From Scatolibacter rhodanostii (GTDB taxonomy: Bacteria > Bacillota > Clostridia > Oscillospirales > Acutalibacteraceae): DNA of 64,000 nucleotides. Made by a program: the position numbers and the translations under genes. Position 1 is the first letter of the stretch; each line of letters begins with the position of its first letter. The stretch spans positions 62,001 through 126,000 of the forward strand of contig NZ_FZLO01000007.1 in assembly GCF_900197595.1 (NCBI RefSeq). The letters are read 5' to 3'. Shown here in pieces: positions 44,239 through 53,511 of the stretch. The notes beneath the pieces are model-generated. The model had not been told where the DNA came from and made no database searches. It saw nothing but the letters and a program-made list of their open reading frames with translations.

Positions 44239-44267
44239 ATTATACTATATGGGAATACAATTAGCAA
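44239..44267 (-). promoter_or_regulatory. Promoter of the MacAB-like operon
   Basis: On the minus strand TTGCTA, 17-bp spacer, TATAAT, about 50 bp before the first adaptor gene. Confidence 0.75.
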
Positions 44268-44377
44268 CTGTTGGCCAGCTCAAAAAGTTGAATTAAGAAA
44301 AATGCTTTTTAGTAAAACCAATAAAAGAAAACATAAAAGCTGTTTCGCTTATATTTTGTTGAAGGAAAGGACTTATC

Positions 44378-45004
44378 ATGGCGCAAAAATTTTATGCGGT
44401 TAGAAAAGGAAAAAAGACAGGAATATTCTTGACATGGGACGAATGTAAAAGACAAGTTACGGGTTTCAGCGGTGCGGAATATAAAAGTTTTCCAAATAAA
44501 GAAGGGGCAGAAGCCTTTTTAAGTTTAGATTTGCCGACTACTACTGGTGAGACGGTGATGACAGAAGACGGTATTCCCTACAAAGAAAATACAGCAATTG
44601 CTTATGTGGATGGCAGTTACAAGGCGGCAACAAGAGAATTTGCAAGCGGTGCGGTACTTTTCTATAATAAAGAAAAAATAACATTTTCTGAAAAATTTGA
44701 TGACCCTGAATTAGCAGAAATGAGAAACGTTGCCGGAGAAATCACAGGTTCTATGATTGTGATTCGATATTGCATTGAAAATGATATTAAAGCAGTAGAA
44801 ATTTATCATGATTACGAGGGAATTTCGAAATGGGCAAACGGACTTTGGAAAGCGAATAAATCAGGAACAAAAAACTATGCGGAATTTTGTCGTCAGGCAA
44901 GAGAACACGTGAATATTTCTTTCGTCAAAGTAAAAGGTCATTCGGGAGATCGCTATAATGATGAGGCAGATATTCTTGCCAAAAAAGCGTTAGGAATTTT
45001 ATAA
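44378..45004 (+). CDS. Ribonuclease HI with N-terminal viroplasmin domain
   Basis: RNase H1-type enzyme of 208 residues that removes RNA from RNA/DNA hybrids. The N-terminal 50 residues form the viroplasmin (hybrid-binding) domain (KFYAVRKGKKTGIFLTWDEC, SGAEYKSFP). The catalytic domain has the four acidic residues in AYVDGSYK, RNVAGEITG, YHDYEGISKW and RYNDEADILA. GAAAGGA lies 8 bp before ATG 44378. Confidence 0.92.
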   Translation: MAQKFYAVRKGKKTGIFLTWDECKRQVTGFSGAEYKSFPNKEGAEAFLSLDLPTTTGETVMTEDGIPYKENTAIAYVDGSYKAATREFASGAVLFYNKEKITFSEKFDDPELAEMRNVAGEITGSMIVIRYCIENDIKAVEIYHDYEGISKWANGLWKANKSGTKNYAEFCRQAREHVNISFVKVKGHSGDRYNDEADILAKKALGIL

Positions 45005-45022
45005 GAGGAAAGGTTGCTAAAT

Positions 45023-46282
45023 ATGTTATTTTGGGTGATTTTGACGCCTATTTGGGTAGCTTTGGTGGCTATTTTGATTTTTAGATTTACCAAGAACAGC
45101 ACATTAGCATCATCTTTACCGCAAAATACAGAAAAAGAATCGGTCTCTAAAAAAGAGACCGCCTTTGTTTTTGCAGCAGCCCTTCTTTTTCGTGTTGGCA
45201 TACTGTTTTTAGTCTTATTTCTTGTACGATTTTTGAGTTCACAAGACAGCGCGTTACCTACGCTTACCGAGATATTTTCTGCGTGGGATGGTACACATTA
45301 TGTCAATTTGGTAGAAAAAGGATACAGCGGTTATCGTGAAGCAGGTAGGCCAATATTTCTTGTCTTTTTTCCTCTTTATGTTTGGGTTGTGCGTTTTTTT
45401 AGGCTGTTTATTCCAAACACGATGGCGGCTGGACTTTTGGTCTCTTTTTTGAGTTATGCAGGCGGTTGTTGTTTTGTCTACCGTATGGTGAACAAGCTTT
45501 ATAACCGAACAGTAGCTCTTCGTAGTATTTTGTATCTGTCTATTTTCCCGTTCTCTTTCTTTTTTGGTGGCATGATGACTGAAGGTTTATTCTTGCTCAC
45601 GACAGCGGCTTCGCTATATTACACCGCTGAACATAAGTGGTGGAGAGCCGGGCTATGGGGCGCTTTAGCAGCGATGAGCCGCATGACCGGAATGCTCACA
45701 GCCATTGCTATTTTGGTAGAATACATAGAGTATACAAAGCCGTTTAGACAAAATATTGACAACAACTGGATGAAACGTTGGATCATCAAACTGCCGGCGG
45801 CAGGAATTCCTTTTTTAGGAACAATTTTGTATTTGGTTCTAAATTATGCTGTTACAAGAAATTGTTTTTCTTTTCTGGAGTATCAAGGACACTGGGCACA
45901 AGGTGGGCAATGGCTTCCCAATACGATTCGATTATTAGTACGTAATGCAGGCGAATATAAAAACGAATCGCATGGTGTGTCAATATGGATTCCTGAGCTT
46001 ATTTTATTCGTCGTATTTCTTTTACTGCTCATATTGGCCATCATGCAAAAAAAACATAAGTCCTTTATTTCGATATATGGACTTGCCTATTTAACCGTGA
46101 GTTATTCGCTTTCTTGGCTGTTAAGTGCGGGTCGATATCTTTCAAGCAGTATTGTGTTCTTTATTTTTGCAGCTGTTCTTACAGAACGTTGGAAGTGGTT
46201 AGATAAAGTTATCACAGTTGTATTTTCTATTCTGTTTGGCATCTATTTGTTTGCCTTTGTGGCAGGCGCTGAAATTATGTAA
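45023..46282 (+). CDS. PIG-V-like mannosyltransferase family membrane protein
   Basis: Integral membrane protein of 419 residues with roughly ten hydrophobic helices. The motif FSAWDGTHYVNLVEKGY near residue 85 and FFPLYVWVVRFF match the PIG-V/GT-C type glycosyltransferases, which use polyprenyl-phosphate sugars outside the membrane. GGMMTEGLF and AAMSRMTG are also family-like. ATG 45023 has GAGGAAAGG upstream; TTG 45014 is too close. The acceptor is unknown (cell-wall polymer or lipid). Confidence 0.78.
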   Translation: MLFWVILTPIWVALVAILIFRFTKNSTLASSLPQNTEKESVSKKETAFVFAAALLFRVGILFLVLFLVRFLSSQDSALPTLTEIFSAWDGTHYVNLVEKGYSGYREAGRPIFLVFFPLYVWVVRFFRLFIPNTMAAGLLVSFLSYAGGCCFVYRMVNKLYNRTVALRSILYLSIFPFSFFFGGMMTEGLFLLTTAASLYYTAEHKWWRAGLWGALAAMSRMTGMLTAIAILVEYIEYTKPFRQNIDNNWMKRWIIKLPAAGIPFLGTILYLVLNYAVTRNCFSFLEYQGHWAQGGQWLPNTIRLLVRNAGEYKNESHGVSIWIPELILFVVFLLLLILAIMQKKHKSFISIYGLAYLTVSYSLSWLLSAGRYLSSSIVFFIFAAVLTERWKWLDKVITVVFSILFGIYLFAFVAGAEIM

Positions 46283-46321
46283 AAAGAAGTCGTGTTCCTT
46301 TTGGGGACACGACTTCTTTTT
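46281..46321. terminator. Bidirectional terminator between glycosyltransferase and nth
   Basis: aaaaagaagtcgtgt (46281-46295) and acacgacttcttttt (46307-46321) are perfect complements. Confidence 0.92.
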
Positions 46322-46335
46322 ATAAGAAATATTAT

Positions 46336-46989
46336 TTAAACCGTTTCTTCTTTGGCTGTTGAAAAAACACAAAATTCTTTCATACAGCAAATTTCACATT
46401 TTGCTTGTCTTGCTGTGCAAACTGCTCTGCCATGCAAAACAATACGGTGGCAAAAGTTGTTAGATTCTTCGGGTGGTAATACAGCACGCAAATCTTCTTC
46501 TACTTTGAGCGGGTTTTTGTTTTTGGTCAGCCCTAATCGTCCGGTGATTCGGATAAAATGGGTATCGGTAACCACGGCAGGTTTACCATAGATATCGCCT
46601 AAAATAAGATTGGCTGTTTTGCGACCTACACCGGGCAGCTTGAGCAAATCTTCCATGTTATCAGGAACTTGTCCGCCAAAATCATCTCGAATCATACGCG
46701 AGAGCGCGATAATATCCTTTGATTTGACTTTATAAAAGCCGCAAGAGTGAATTAACTCGCCTACTTCTTCTTCGGTTCCCCCACAAAAAGCTTCTAACGT
46801 AGGGAATCTGGCGAACAGGGCAGGGGTCACTAAATTGACGCGGGCATCTGTGCATTGTGCAGACAGTCGGGTGGCAATTAAAAGCTGAAGAGGATCCTCA
46901 TAATTTAAAGAGCAGATGGCATCTGGGTATTCTGTTTTGAGCGCATCGACACATTCTTGAGCCAAAATCTTTTTTTGTTTTATCGTCAT
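46336..46989 (-). CDS. nth: Endonuclease III (DNA glycosylase/AP lyase)
   Basis: Base-excision repair enzyme of 217 residues that removes oxidised pyrimidines. The helix-hairpin-helix LPGVGRKTANLILGD carries catalytic Lys 124; catalytic Asp 142 is in VTDTHFIRI. The C-terminal 4Fe-4S motif C-x6-C-x2-C-x5-C is complete (C191, C198, C201, C207). GGAGG lies upstream of the ATG at 46989. Confidence 0.96.
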   Translation of the reverse strand: MTIKQKKILAQECVDALKTEYPDAICSLNYEDPLQLLIATRLSAQCTDARVNLVTPALFARFPTLEAFCGGTEEEVGELIHSCGFYKVKSKDIIALSRMIRDDFGGQVPDNMEDLLKLPGVGRKTANLILGDIYGKPAVVTDTHFIRITGRLGLTKNKNPLKVEEDLRAVLPPEESNNFCHRIVLHGRAVCTARQAKCEICCMKEFCVFSTAKEETV

Positions 46990-47037
46990 GGGAGGCCTCC
47001 TTGACTAGCGTAATATTGTTCTTTTATGATTATATGG

Positions 47038-47562
47038 TTAAAAATTCATGAATGTGGAATCGGGAAAAGAAAGATTGTCGAGTAAGTTTTTAACGGGAAC
47101 ATGACAAGACTTGGCGTATTGTACTGTGAAAGCAGTACCGCTTCTTCTGTTGCGATTTAAATAACACAGGCAATAATTGCTTTTCTCTACCAACAGGCGA
47201 TTCCTTTGCCGCATAGCTTCAACGGAATAAGTCTCAGATACATATTTGATAGAAGACGCTTGTTCTAAAATTTGCTGATAGACTTCTTGCTGATGATTAT
47301 GCCAGTTTGCGTGTTGATTTTTGCAAGGAAGAATCAAATGCAGCTTAATTTGAGAATTTGATTTTTGCTTTTGCAAAACAGCTTGTGCCGCTAGGGTGTC
47401 AAACCCTAGCGCCCCACCGGCGTAGAAATCAGTATAACCCTCAACAGTTAAAGCGTCTAATTCTTCCAGCAAAGTGGTATAAAGGCGAGGCAGAATATCG
47501 AAACGAATTGCTCTGTGTCCGGTAAAACAGCAAGCCAAGTTATCCAAAGTGAGCCCCCTCAT
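47038..47562 (-). CDS. SLOG-family (YpsA/DUF1273-like) protein
   Basis: Protein of 174 residues with a Rossmann-like SLOG fold: CCFTGHRAIRFD at the N-terminus, FYAGGALGFDTLAAQAVL, HLILPCKNQ and NYCLCYLNRNRRSGTAFTVQYA. SLOG proteins are thought to bind nucleotide-type ligands; YpsA of Bacillus affects cell division and stress. Start uncertain: ATG 47562 overlaps the spoVB end by 23 bp, while TTG 47547 is better spaced from the GAGGGGG stretch. Confidence 0.8.
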   Translation of the reverse strand: MRGLTLDNLACCFTGHRAIRFDILPRLYTTLLEELDALTVEGYTDFYAGGALGFDTLAAQAVLQKQKSNSQIKLHLILPCKNQHANWHNHQQEVYQQILEQASSIKYVSETYSVEAMRQRNRLLVEKSNYCLCYLNRNRRSGTAFTVQYAKSCHVPVKNLLDNLSFPDSTFMNF

Positions 47563-49156
47563 ACAGATGAAAAATCTTAGCTATTTTACCGCCCATCGGC
47601 AACATCATTAATTCGTTTTTACGGATAGCCTTAAATAAAATGGCGGCAGGAAAATAGACGAGAACTGCGACCGCAATAGCAATCAAAACTGCTATTTTTT
47701 CACTCATCATAGAAGAAAGAGCCAAGAAAGAGAAATAAGAAGCAGCACCCATGACGGCTGAGGCTAAAGCAACCGGAAGAAAGGATAGGAGAATGTTTTC
47801 CGCTTTGGGTACGAGGCGATAAACAGAGATAAGATTAAGAACTAAGGTGATGAGATAAGACAGTGATGTAGTAATAGCCGCACCTTGAATATTGATAGCC
47901 GGGTTTCCGATGAGAACATAATTTAAGACTAAGCGGACTATGCCGCCAATTGTCATGTTGATGACGGGCTGAGTTACATGTCCCATAGCCTGCATTAAGG
48001 AATTTGTCGTATATAACAGGCCATTAAAAACGATACCAATCGATACGGTCTGCAAAATACTACCGATAATGTCAGCAGAAACATTCTTGCTAAAATAAGC
48101 TAAATGGGCGATAGGTTGTCCAAATAGGAAGAAACCAACCGTACAGGGCACGGTAATTAAGAGCGTCATGCGAATGGCAGAAGTTGTACTGCGTGCCACC
48201 TTTTTTGCATCACGCTGTGTGAAAGCAACGGAGATGACAGGGATTAGGCTGGTAGCGATAGGAATGGTAATTGCGCCCGGCAAATCGAATAGTCGAATGG
48301 CAGCACCCCAAGCACCATATAAATCTTCAGCAGCTTCTTTAGAGAGATACGTCTGCAAGCGTGAGTTGATGATAGACGCATCAAAAAGATCAAGCACAAA
48401 GAGCAAACATGAACCAATTGTAATGGGAACGGCAATCCGAATTAAATTGTTTAAGATGACTTTGCTTGAGTCAACTCGACGGGAAGAATTAGAGGGATGG
48501 GAAAGCGTTTGGCGGCGGTCCTTCCGTTTGCGAATGGTAAGATAAACAGCACCGCAAAAGGCACTGAAAGAAATTCCGATGATAGCAGCCGCAGAAGAAT
48601 ATTCTGCATTTTGAAAAGTAGTGTGAATATAGAGGGCTAAAGAAAGCCCAAAGATAAGCTTAATAATGGCTTCGATTAACTGCGAAAGGGCAGTAGGCTT
48701 CATGTTCGACTTGCCTTGAAAAAAACCTCGTGTTGCAGACATAATAGAAGCAAAAAAGACCGTGGGAGCTAATGCCTTGATAGAATAAGTAGCACCGGGT
48801 ACATGGACAATGGAAGCAAGTAAATCTGAAAAGAGGAACATTAGTATGCTCAGCACAAGCCCTAAAATAGAAAAAGTACGCAAGGCAATAGAAAAAGTTT
48901 TTTCGGCTTGACGTGGATTTCCCAAAGAGTAAGCACTGCTAACCATTTTAGAGACGGCAACAGGAAGACCAGCTGTGGCGATGGCATTGAATACGGCAAA
49001 AATGGTGTACGTAGCATTATAGGGGGCAAGACCGGCTGTACCGATAATGTTCGTGAGCGGGATGCTAAAGAAAAAACTGACAAATTTAACAATCAGCGTA
49101 GAGGCTGACAGAATAGCGGCACCTTTGAGAAAACTTTGGCCTTTTTCATTTGACAT
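47540..49156 (-). CDS. spoVB: SpoVB/MurJ-family lipid flippase
   Basis: Polytopic membrane protein of 538 residues in the MOP exporter superfamily (about 14 helices). Characteristic stretches are FLKGAAILSASTLIVKFVS at the N-terminus, ATAGLPVAVSKMVS, ATRGFFQGKSNMKPTALSQ and GHVTQPVINMTIGGIVRL. SpoVB-type proteins move lipid-linked peptidoglycan precursors during cortex formation in spores. ATG 49156 has AGGAGA 8 bp upstream; the 10 codons before it are not used. This is one of the markers that the organism sporulates. Confidence 0.87.
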   Translation of the reverse strand: MSNEKGQSFLKGAAILSASTLIVKFVSFFFSIPLTNIIGTAGLAPYNATYTIFAVFNAIATAGLPVAVSKMVSSAYSLGNPRQAEKTFSIALRTFSILGLVLSILMFLFSDLLASIVHVPGATYSIKALAPTVFFASIMSATRGFFQGKSNMKPTALSQLIEAIIKLIFGLSLALYIHTTFQNAEYSSAAAIIGISFSAFCGAVYLTIRKRKDRRQTLSHPSNSSRRVDSSKVILNNLIRIAVPITIGSCLLFVLDLFDASIINSRLQTYLSKEAAEDLYGAWGAAIRLFDLPGAITIPIATSLIPVISVAFTQRDAKKVARSTTSAIRMTLLITVPCTVGFFLFGQPIAHLAYFSKNVSADIIGSILQTVSIGIVFNGLLYTTNSLMQAMGHVTQPVINMTIGGIVRLVLNYVLIGNPAINIQGAAITTSLSYLITLVLNLISVYRLVPKAENILLSFLPVALASAVMGAASYFSFLALSSMMSEKIAVLIAIAVAVLVYFPAAILFKAIRKNELMMLPMGGKIAKIFHLYEGAHFG

Positions 49157-49303
49157 AGCAATTCTCCTAATATGGTTAGCTGGCATTTATATAACCGCAT
49201 TAAGGTTATTAATACCCATTTTCATGTTTAATTATGATACAACTTTGTAGAAGAAACGTCAAGTTTTGCCATAGTAGCTTGTATAAACAGAAGACCAATC
49301 TAA

Positions 49304-49339
49304 AAATGGAGTACATCTAAAAAGATGTACTCCATTTTG
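49304..49339. terminator. Terminator of the YtrA-type ABC operon
   Basis: aaaatggagtacatct (49304-49319) and agatgtactccatttt (49324-49339) form a perfect 16-bp stem, 18 bp past the permease stop. Confidence 0.92.
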
Positions 49340-49357
49340 CTTGAATTACGATACCTA

Positions 49358-51538
49358 TTATCCTTGATATTTAGATTGTGGAAAATCCTTGGGGTCAAGA
49401 TTAACAATATAGCAGAGGCGTTCGCTGTTGGTGATATAGATATCATTATTTCTTACAACATATTTTTCTGCATCTATGGTTACATAAACAACAGGTTTAC
49501 TATAATCAACAGTGGTGATGTTGTTTTGCAAAGCTTTGTCTAGAGCGGTAAGAATAGGTTCCATTTGATCAAAAGAAGAACCCAGTGCATTACTGTTGTT
49601 ATAATATTCATCAAAGATAGCGTTTGTATCGGGGTTATATCCAGAGAAGTTAATACCGTAGACAGAAAGACCGCCTTCACTGTCAGGTACTTGGTCATAA
49701 TCAAGATATTGAATGCCATTTTCTTGGTAGGCGTTCCAATAGGAAAGGAATTCCTCTTTGCTGTTGGTGTTTCCAAGCTCACAGATTAGGCTAAAGGTTT
49801 TTGGTGTTAAATCTGGTGAAATCGTATAAATGCTCTGATATTTCTTTACGCCGTAATAACCTGAAAGAGAAATGCTGGGCAAATTTTGAGAGCTATAAGT
49901 GATGGTTTGTGTTGTGTCTTCGGCCATTTCCATAGCTTTCACATAAGGTAAAGTAGAAGACAGAGTGCCGTTGGTAATGAGATAAGAGGCCCACTGATCA
50001 GTTGATAAACCGGTTACTTCTTCTTTAAAGGTATTGTAAATGTTGTTGGTGTCTTCTTCTGTAAAGTTTTGTGTCATGGAATTGATGGAGATAGAACCGA
50101 CCTCTTCGGGAATTTCAGAGAAAACAGATTCTTTTACTTCTGATTTCAAAATAGCTTGCTGAAAACGGAGATAGTCTTCGTCGGAGAGATAAAGGCTGCG
50201 ATGGTAGGTTTTTCCGTTTTTCATACGAACAATAATGTGATTAAAAGAATTGTAGATATAGAAATTATTTTCTTCTATCTTAGCGGCTTCTTGATTTTGG
50301 GTGAGTAATTCAGATACCAGGTTTAAAACTTCTGGATTTTTAATAGTGGTGTCATCCATTAAATAATCTTCATATGAAGGTGATTGATACATATCTTCTT
50401 GATAACTGATACTGATAGAATCAATACGATCTACTTCCCAATTCACATTCAGCAAAGTGCTGCTTACGCCAACAACAGCCAAAGCAAAGACAACATTGAG
50501 TGCGGCTAAGATACCGAGAGCGGGCACCGTTTTAGGAATTGTCTTGAAAGTTTTTTTAGTAATGATTTCATAGGAGAAATAGACCACTAAAGAAATAAGA
50601 TAAAGGGCAATAATGGTAACAGTGGATTCTGTATTGTTAAATAAGACAGTGGTAGCAATAACAGAAACAAAGAAACTAAGGGAAATACGGATGATAGCAT
50701 GCACTTTTTTGCTTAAAGCAGGACTGCCGGCCGTTTCACTTTTACGCAGTGAAAATAAAATGCCACCGATAATTATATAGATTACGCCTAAAATAAGGCT
50801 ATAAATACCATAGTTTACTTCGGTGAAAATATCACCTGAAGAAATGCCAAGTATGCTAGCGGCAAAGCCAAAAACCAGATTATAGCCCGAATCACTAATC
50901 AAGCCAAGACCACCGTTTGAGAGGACAGGGGCATTTCGCTGCACGGTCATAACAAATAACGTCATAATGGTACGGGGCAAGAACAAAACAAGTGAGGCAG
51001 TAATAATATTGGTGAAGATGGTTCCAGTAATAGAGACCGCTAAAAGTCCTGCACCTAAAACAAGGATAGAAGCGGAAAAAATAGTAAATATATAGGTGAA
51101 AATAGATTGAAATCCAATTGAAAAATAGCGAGCATTTAAAAAGTAAATGCAAAATGAAGTTAATGAAGTAATCGCTAAAATGACAACCAGCCAGGTGATA
51201 ATACTTAATGTATAGGAAACAAAGATGGTTTTCCTTTTATGAGGAAGACTATGGTAAAAATCACTTTTGTTTCTGGCGTTTAAAAAATGAAAAGCAACAA
51301 GACCCATAAGCGGAACAAATAGGGCAAAAGATAGCATGTAGAGAGGATTGAAATCTATGCCATCAATTAGCATTTTCTCAACAGAACCGTTGTTAAGTTC
51401 TTGATTAGCCGCATAAGAAACATTAGAGAAAGCGACGACTGCGCCGATTAGTTCAACGATACAAAAATAAATAACGGCAACTAAAGCAGTTTGTTTCAAT
51501 CCTTCTTTGTAAAGACCTTTATTAATAATCTGTTTCAT
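49358..51538 (-). CDS. ABC transporter permease with large extracellular domain (YtrC/D-like)
   Basis: Membrane protein of 726 residues. The N-terminal 370 residues hold about ten helices in an ABC-2-like arrangement (HFLNARNKSDFYHSLPHKR is a typical cytoplasmic loop of YtrC/D-type proteins), and the rest is a soluble, Asp/Tyr/Ser-rich region predicted to lie outside the membrane. ATG 51538 is chosen for GAGGAG 7 bp upstream; TTG 51556 is a weaker option. Partner of the ATPase encoded upstream; the substrate is unknown, with cell-envelope stress response likely by analogy. Confidence 0.82.
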   Translation of the reverse strand: MKQIINKGLYKEGLKQTALVAVIYFCIVELIGAVVAFSNVSYAANQELNNGSVEKMLIDGIDFNPLYMLSFALFVPLMGLVAFHFLNARNKSDFYHSLPHKRKTIFVSYTLSIITWLVVILAITSLTSFCIYFLNARYFSIGFQSIFTYIFTIFSASILVLGAGLLAVSITGTIFTNIITASLVLFLPRTIMTLFVMTVQRNAPVLSNGGLGLISDSGYNLVFGFAASILGISSGDIFTEVNYGIYSLILGVIYIIIGGILFSLRKSETAGSPALSKKVHAIIRISLSFFVSVIATTVLFNNTESTVTIIALYLISLVVYFSYEIITKKTFKTIPKTVPALGILAALNVVFALAVVGVSSTLLNVNWEVDRIDSISISYQEDMYQSPSYEDYLMDDTTIKNPEVLNLVSELLTQNQEAAKIEENNFYIYNSFNHIIVRMKNGKTYHRSLYLSDEDYLRFQQAILKSEVKESVFSEIPEEVGSISINSMTQNFTEEDTNNIYNTFKEEVTGLSTDQWASYLITNGTLSSTLPYVKAMEMAEDTTQTITYSSQNLPSISLSGYYGVKKYQSIYTISPDLTPKTFSLICELGNTNSKEEFLSYWNAYQENGIQYLDYDQVPDSEGGLSVYGINFSGYNPDTNAIFDEYYNNSNALGSSFDQMEPILTALDKALQNNITTVDYSKPVVYVTIDAEKYVVRNNDIYITNSERLCYIVNLDPKDFPQSKYQG

Positions 51539-51552
51539 ATTCTCATCTCCTC

Positions 51553-52452
51553 TCAATTTAATTCGTTTTCAAAGGCGTAACCCAGAGCGCCCATTTCATG
51601 TACAAAGACTTCTTCTAAAGAAAGCGGAAGGATATCGAGCAGAATGGGTGCTTTTGATTTCAGCACTTCTTGTGCAGTTTCTCGGTTTCCTCGAACAATA
51701 AAGCTAGCAACTGATCCCTTTTTGTTGTAATTGAGCATTTCCAGTTCTGAGAAAAGAGTCTCATCAAAATCAAAAGGAAAAGCAACCTGCACACGAAATA
51801 GAGAGGTTTTAAGATTTTGCACATCCGATTCAAAAACAATACCGCCCTGATGTAGAAGGGCCAACTGGTCACAGGTGTCTTCTAACTCTCGTAAGCTGTG
51901 AGAGGTGATAATAGCCGTTGCATTGTTTTCTAAAACATCACTGATAATCAAGTTTTTGACAAGATTTCTCATGACAGGGTCAAGTCCGTCAAATGTTTCG
52001 TCAAAGAAAATATATTCCGGTTTGCGACATAGAGCTAAAATAATAGCGGCTTGCCGCTTCATACCTTTTGAAAAAGAGTTTACGCTAACTTTAGGATTTA
52101 GCCGAAAAGTTGCTGTCAATTCATTGAATCTCTTCATGTCAAAATTAGGAAATAAAGAGTCATAAAGAGTTGCCATGCGTTTCATCGAAGCGTTAGGCAA
52201 GAAGAACAACTCATCTGGGACGTAAGCGATTTTTGCCTTCATAGCAGGGTTTTCATAAATGGGCTGACCCTCCAGTGTAATTTGTCCGCTGTCGGCTTGA
52301 TACACGCCGGTAATCATGCGCAAAAAAGTAGATTTTCCAGCACCATTTGAACCGATTAAGCCGTAAATACAACCTTTAGGGATTTGGCAGTTCATTTCTT
52401 TTAGAGCACAGAAGCTGCCAAAATTTTTAGTGACTTGCTCCGCTTTAATCAT
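51553..52452 (-). CDS. ABC transporter ATPase (YtrB/BcrA-like)
   Basis: ATPase of 299 residues: Walker A GSNGAGKSTFLRMITG, signature FSKGMKRQAAIILALC, Walker B YIFFDETFDGLDPV and H-loop ITSHSLRELED. The C-terminal 80 residues are the usual regulatory extension of this group. It overlaps the regulator gene by 4 bp. The set regulator-ATPase-permease matches the ytr-type locus induced by cell-wall antibiotics in Bacillus. Confidence 0.9.
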   Translation of the reverse strand: MIKAEQVTKNFGSFCALKEMNCQIPKGCIYGLIGSNGAGKSTFLRMITGVYQADSGQITLEGQPIYENPAMKAKIAYVPDELFFLPNASMKRMATLYDSLFPNFDMKRFNELTATFRLNPKVSVNSFSKGMKRQAAIILALCRKPEYIFFDETFDGLDPVMRNLVKNLIISDVLENNATAIITSHSLRELEDTCDQLALLHQGGIVFESDVQNLKTSLFRVQVAFPFDFDETLFSELEMLNYNKKGSVASFIVRGNRETAQEVLKSKAPILLDILPLSLEEVFVHEMGALGYAFENELN

Positions 52453-52823
52453 TTGTTATCCTCCTCATAGATTTTCTCAATCATCTTAATTATTTCTTCT
52501 TTTGTAATACCCGCAATGACCAGTTCTTGGATGAGTGGCTTAAGAGTTTGCATGCTGTTTCGCCGTTCTTCATAAAGAATTTCAGGAGCCGAATCAGCAA
52601 TAAAAGTGCCTACACCTGAGCTGCTGTAGATTAAACCTTTTCTGTCAAGTTCGGTATAAGAACGCTGCACGGTGTTGGGGTTTAGGTTCATCTGCAAAGA
52701 AAGAGAACGCACAGACGGCATTTTCTCGCCGGGAGAAAAAATGCCCGTCAAAATATATTTCTCCACCTGTTGCACGATTTGCTCATAGACGGGGTAACGA
52801 GATTGATTATCAATCTGAAACAT
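52449..52823 (-). CDS. GntR-family regulator, YtrA subfamily
   Basis: Short GntR protein of 124 residues. The winged helix spans roughly residues 10-75 (YPVYEQIVQQVEKYILTG, SVRSLSLQMNLNPNTVQRSY, GLIYSSSGVGTF), followed by a short helical dimerisation tail, as in YtrA. First gene of the operon and presumably its own repressor; a palindromic element lies just downstream of the promoter -10 box. Confidence 0.93.
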   Translation of the reverse strand: MFQIDNQSRYPVYEQIVQQVEKYILTGIFSPGEKMPSVRSLSLQMNLNPNTVQRSYTELDRKGLIYSSSGVGTFIADSAPEILYEERRNSMQTLKPLIQELVIAGITKEEIIKMIEKIYEEDNK

Positions 52824-52853
52824 TCATAAACTCCTTTCTCTCTGTTTAGTGTA

Positions 52854-52875
52854 TTAAGTATCCTAGTACGCTTAA
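52854..52875. promoter_or_regulatory. Candidate operator of the YtrA-type regulator
   Basis: TTAAG-N12-CTTAA with further partial symmetry inside, positioned over the transcription start region of the regulator promoter. This fits autorepression; the assignment is inferred. Confidence 0.45.
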
Positions 52876-52879
52876 GACG

Positions 52880-52908
52880 GTTATATCATGCGGATATCAC
52901 TCTGTCAA
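52880..52908 (-). promoter_or_regulatory. Promoter of the YtrA-type operon
   Basis: On the minus strand TTGACA, 17-bp spacer, TATAAC, about 57 bp before the regulator start. Confidence 0.75.
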
Positions 52909-52991
52909 GGGAAGAATTTGAATAGAAAGCAAAATGTAAATCTTTGTTATAAATTTGTAAGAAGTTAATGATTAAGGCAAGAAGAAAAGAA

Positions 52992-53020
52992 TTGTTGTTT
53001 TCAAAAAAAGATGATAAAAT
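52992..53020 (+). promoter_or_regulatory. Promoter of the pyrophosphatase-like gene
   Basis: TTGTTG (52992-52997), 17-bp spacer, TAAAAT (53015-53020). Confidence 0.5.
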
Positions 53021-53094
53021 AAATGGCAAAAAAAAATTACGATAGAAAGATTATGCCACGGCCATTTTAAAATCATATAAAAAAGGGGAGCATG

Positions 53095-53442
53095 ATGGAA
53101 AATCAAGAATTATTTTGGCAAGCACTGGAAAGATTAGTTGCAGAGTCAGAGATTGTAATAGACCGACCTAAACAAACAGCACACCCTAAATATTCTGATA
53201 TGATTTATCCGCTTGATTACGGCTATTTGAAAAATACCACGGCAATGGATGGTGGCGGTATCGACGTTTATGTTGGCTCTGATGAAGAAAGGACGGTAAA
53301 AGCAGTGCTATGTATTGTGGATTTGCTGAAAAGGGATTCTGAAATCAAGATTCTGATTGGCTGTACAAAAGAAGAAATAGCAGAAGCAAATCAATTTCAG
53401 AATCATTCCAATAATATGAAAGCGCTTTTGATTTACCGATAA
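53095..53442 (+). CDS. Short inorganic pyrophosphatase-like protein
   Basis: Protein of 115 residues resembling the central part of family I inorganic pyrophosphatase: IVIDRPKQTAHPKYSDMIYP, then LDYGYLKNTTAMDGGGIDVY. Family I enzymes are usually 160 residues or more, so the C-terminal part is missing, and the signature D-x-D-P-x-D is here DGGGID with only two acids. It could be a specialised small clostridial form or a non-catalytic relative. Starts ATG 53092 and ATG 53095 both follow GGGGAG. Single-gene unit between promoter and terminator. Confidence 0.7.
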   Translation: MENQELFWQALERLVAESEIVIDRPKQTAHPKYSDMIYPLDYGYLKNTTAMDGGGIDVYVGSDEERTVKAVLCIVDLLKRDSEIKILIGCTKEEIAEANQFQNHSNNMKALLIYR

Positions 53443-53460
53443 AACTAAAATAGGCAGCAA

Positions 53461-53495
53461 AAAAGGGAGACATACATTTTGTATGTCTCCCTTTT
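53461..53495. terminator. Bidirectional terminator between pyrophosphatase-like and GGGtGRT genes
   Basis: aaaagggagacatac (53461-53475) and gtatgtctccctttt (53481-53495), perfect stem. Confidence 0.92.
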
Positions 53496-53511
53496 GAAAG
53501 TTCCAAATGAA

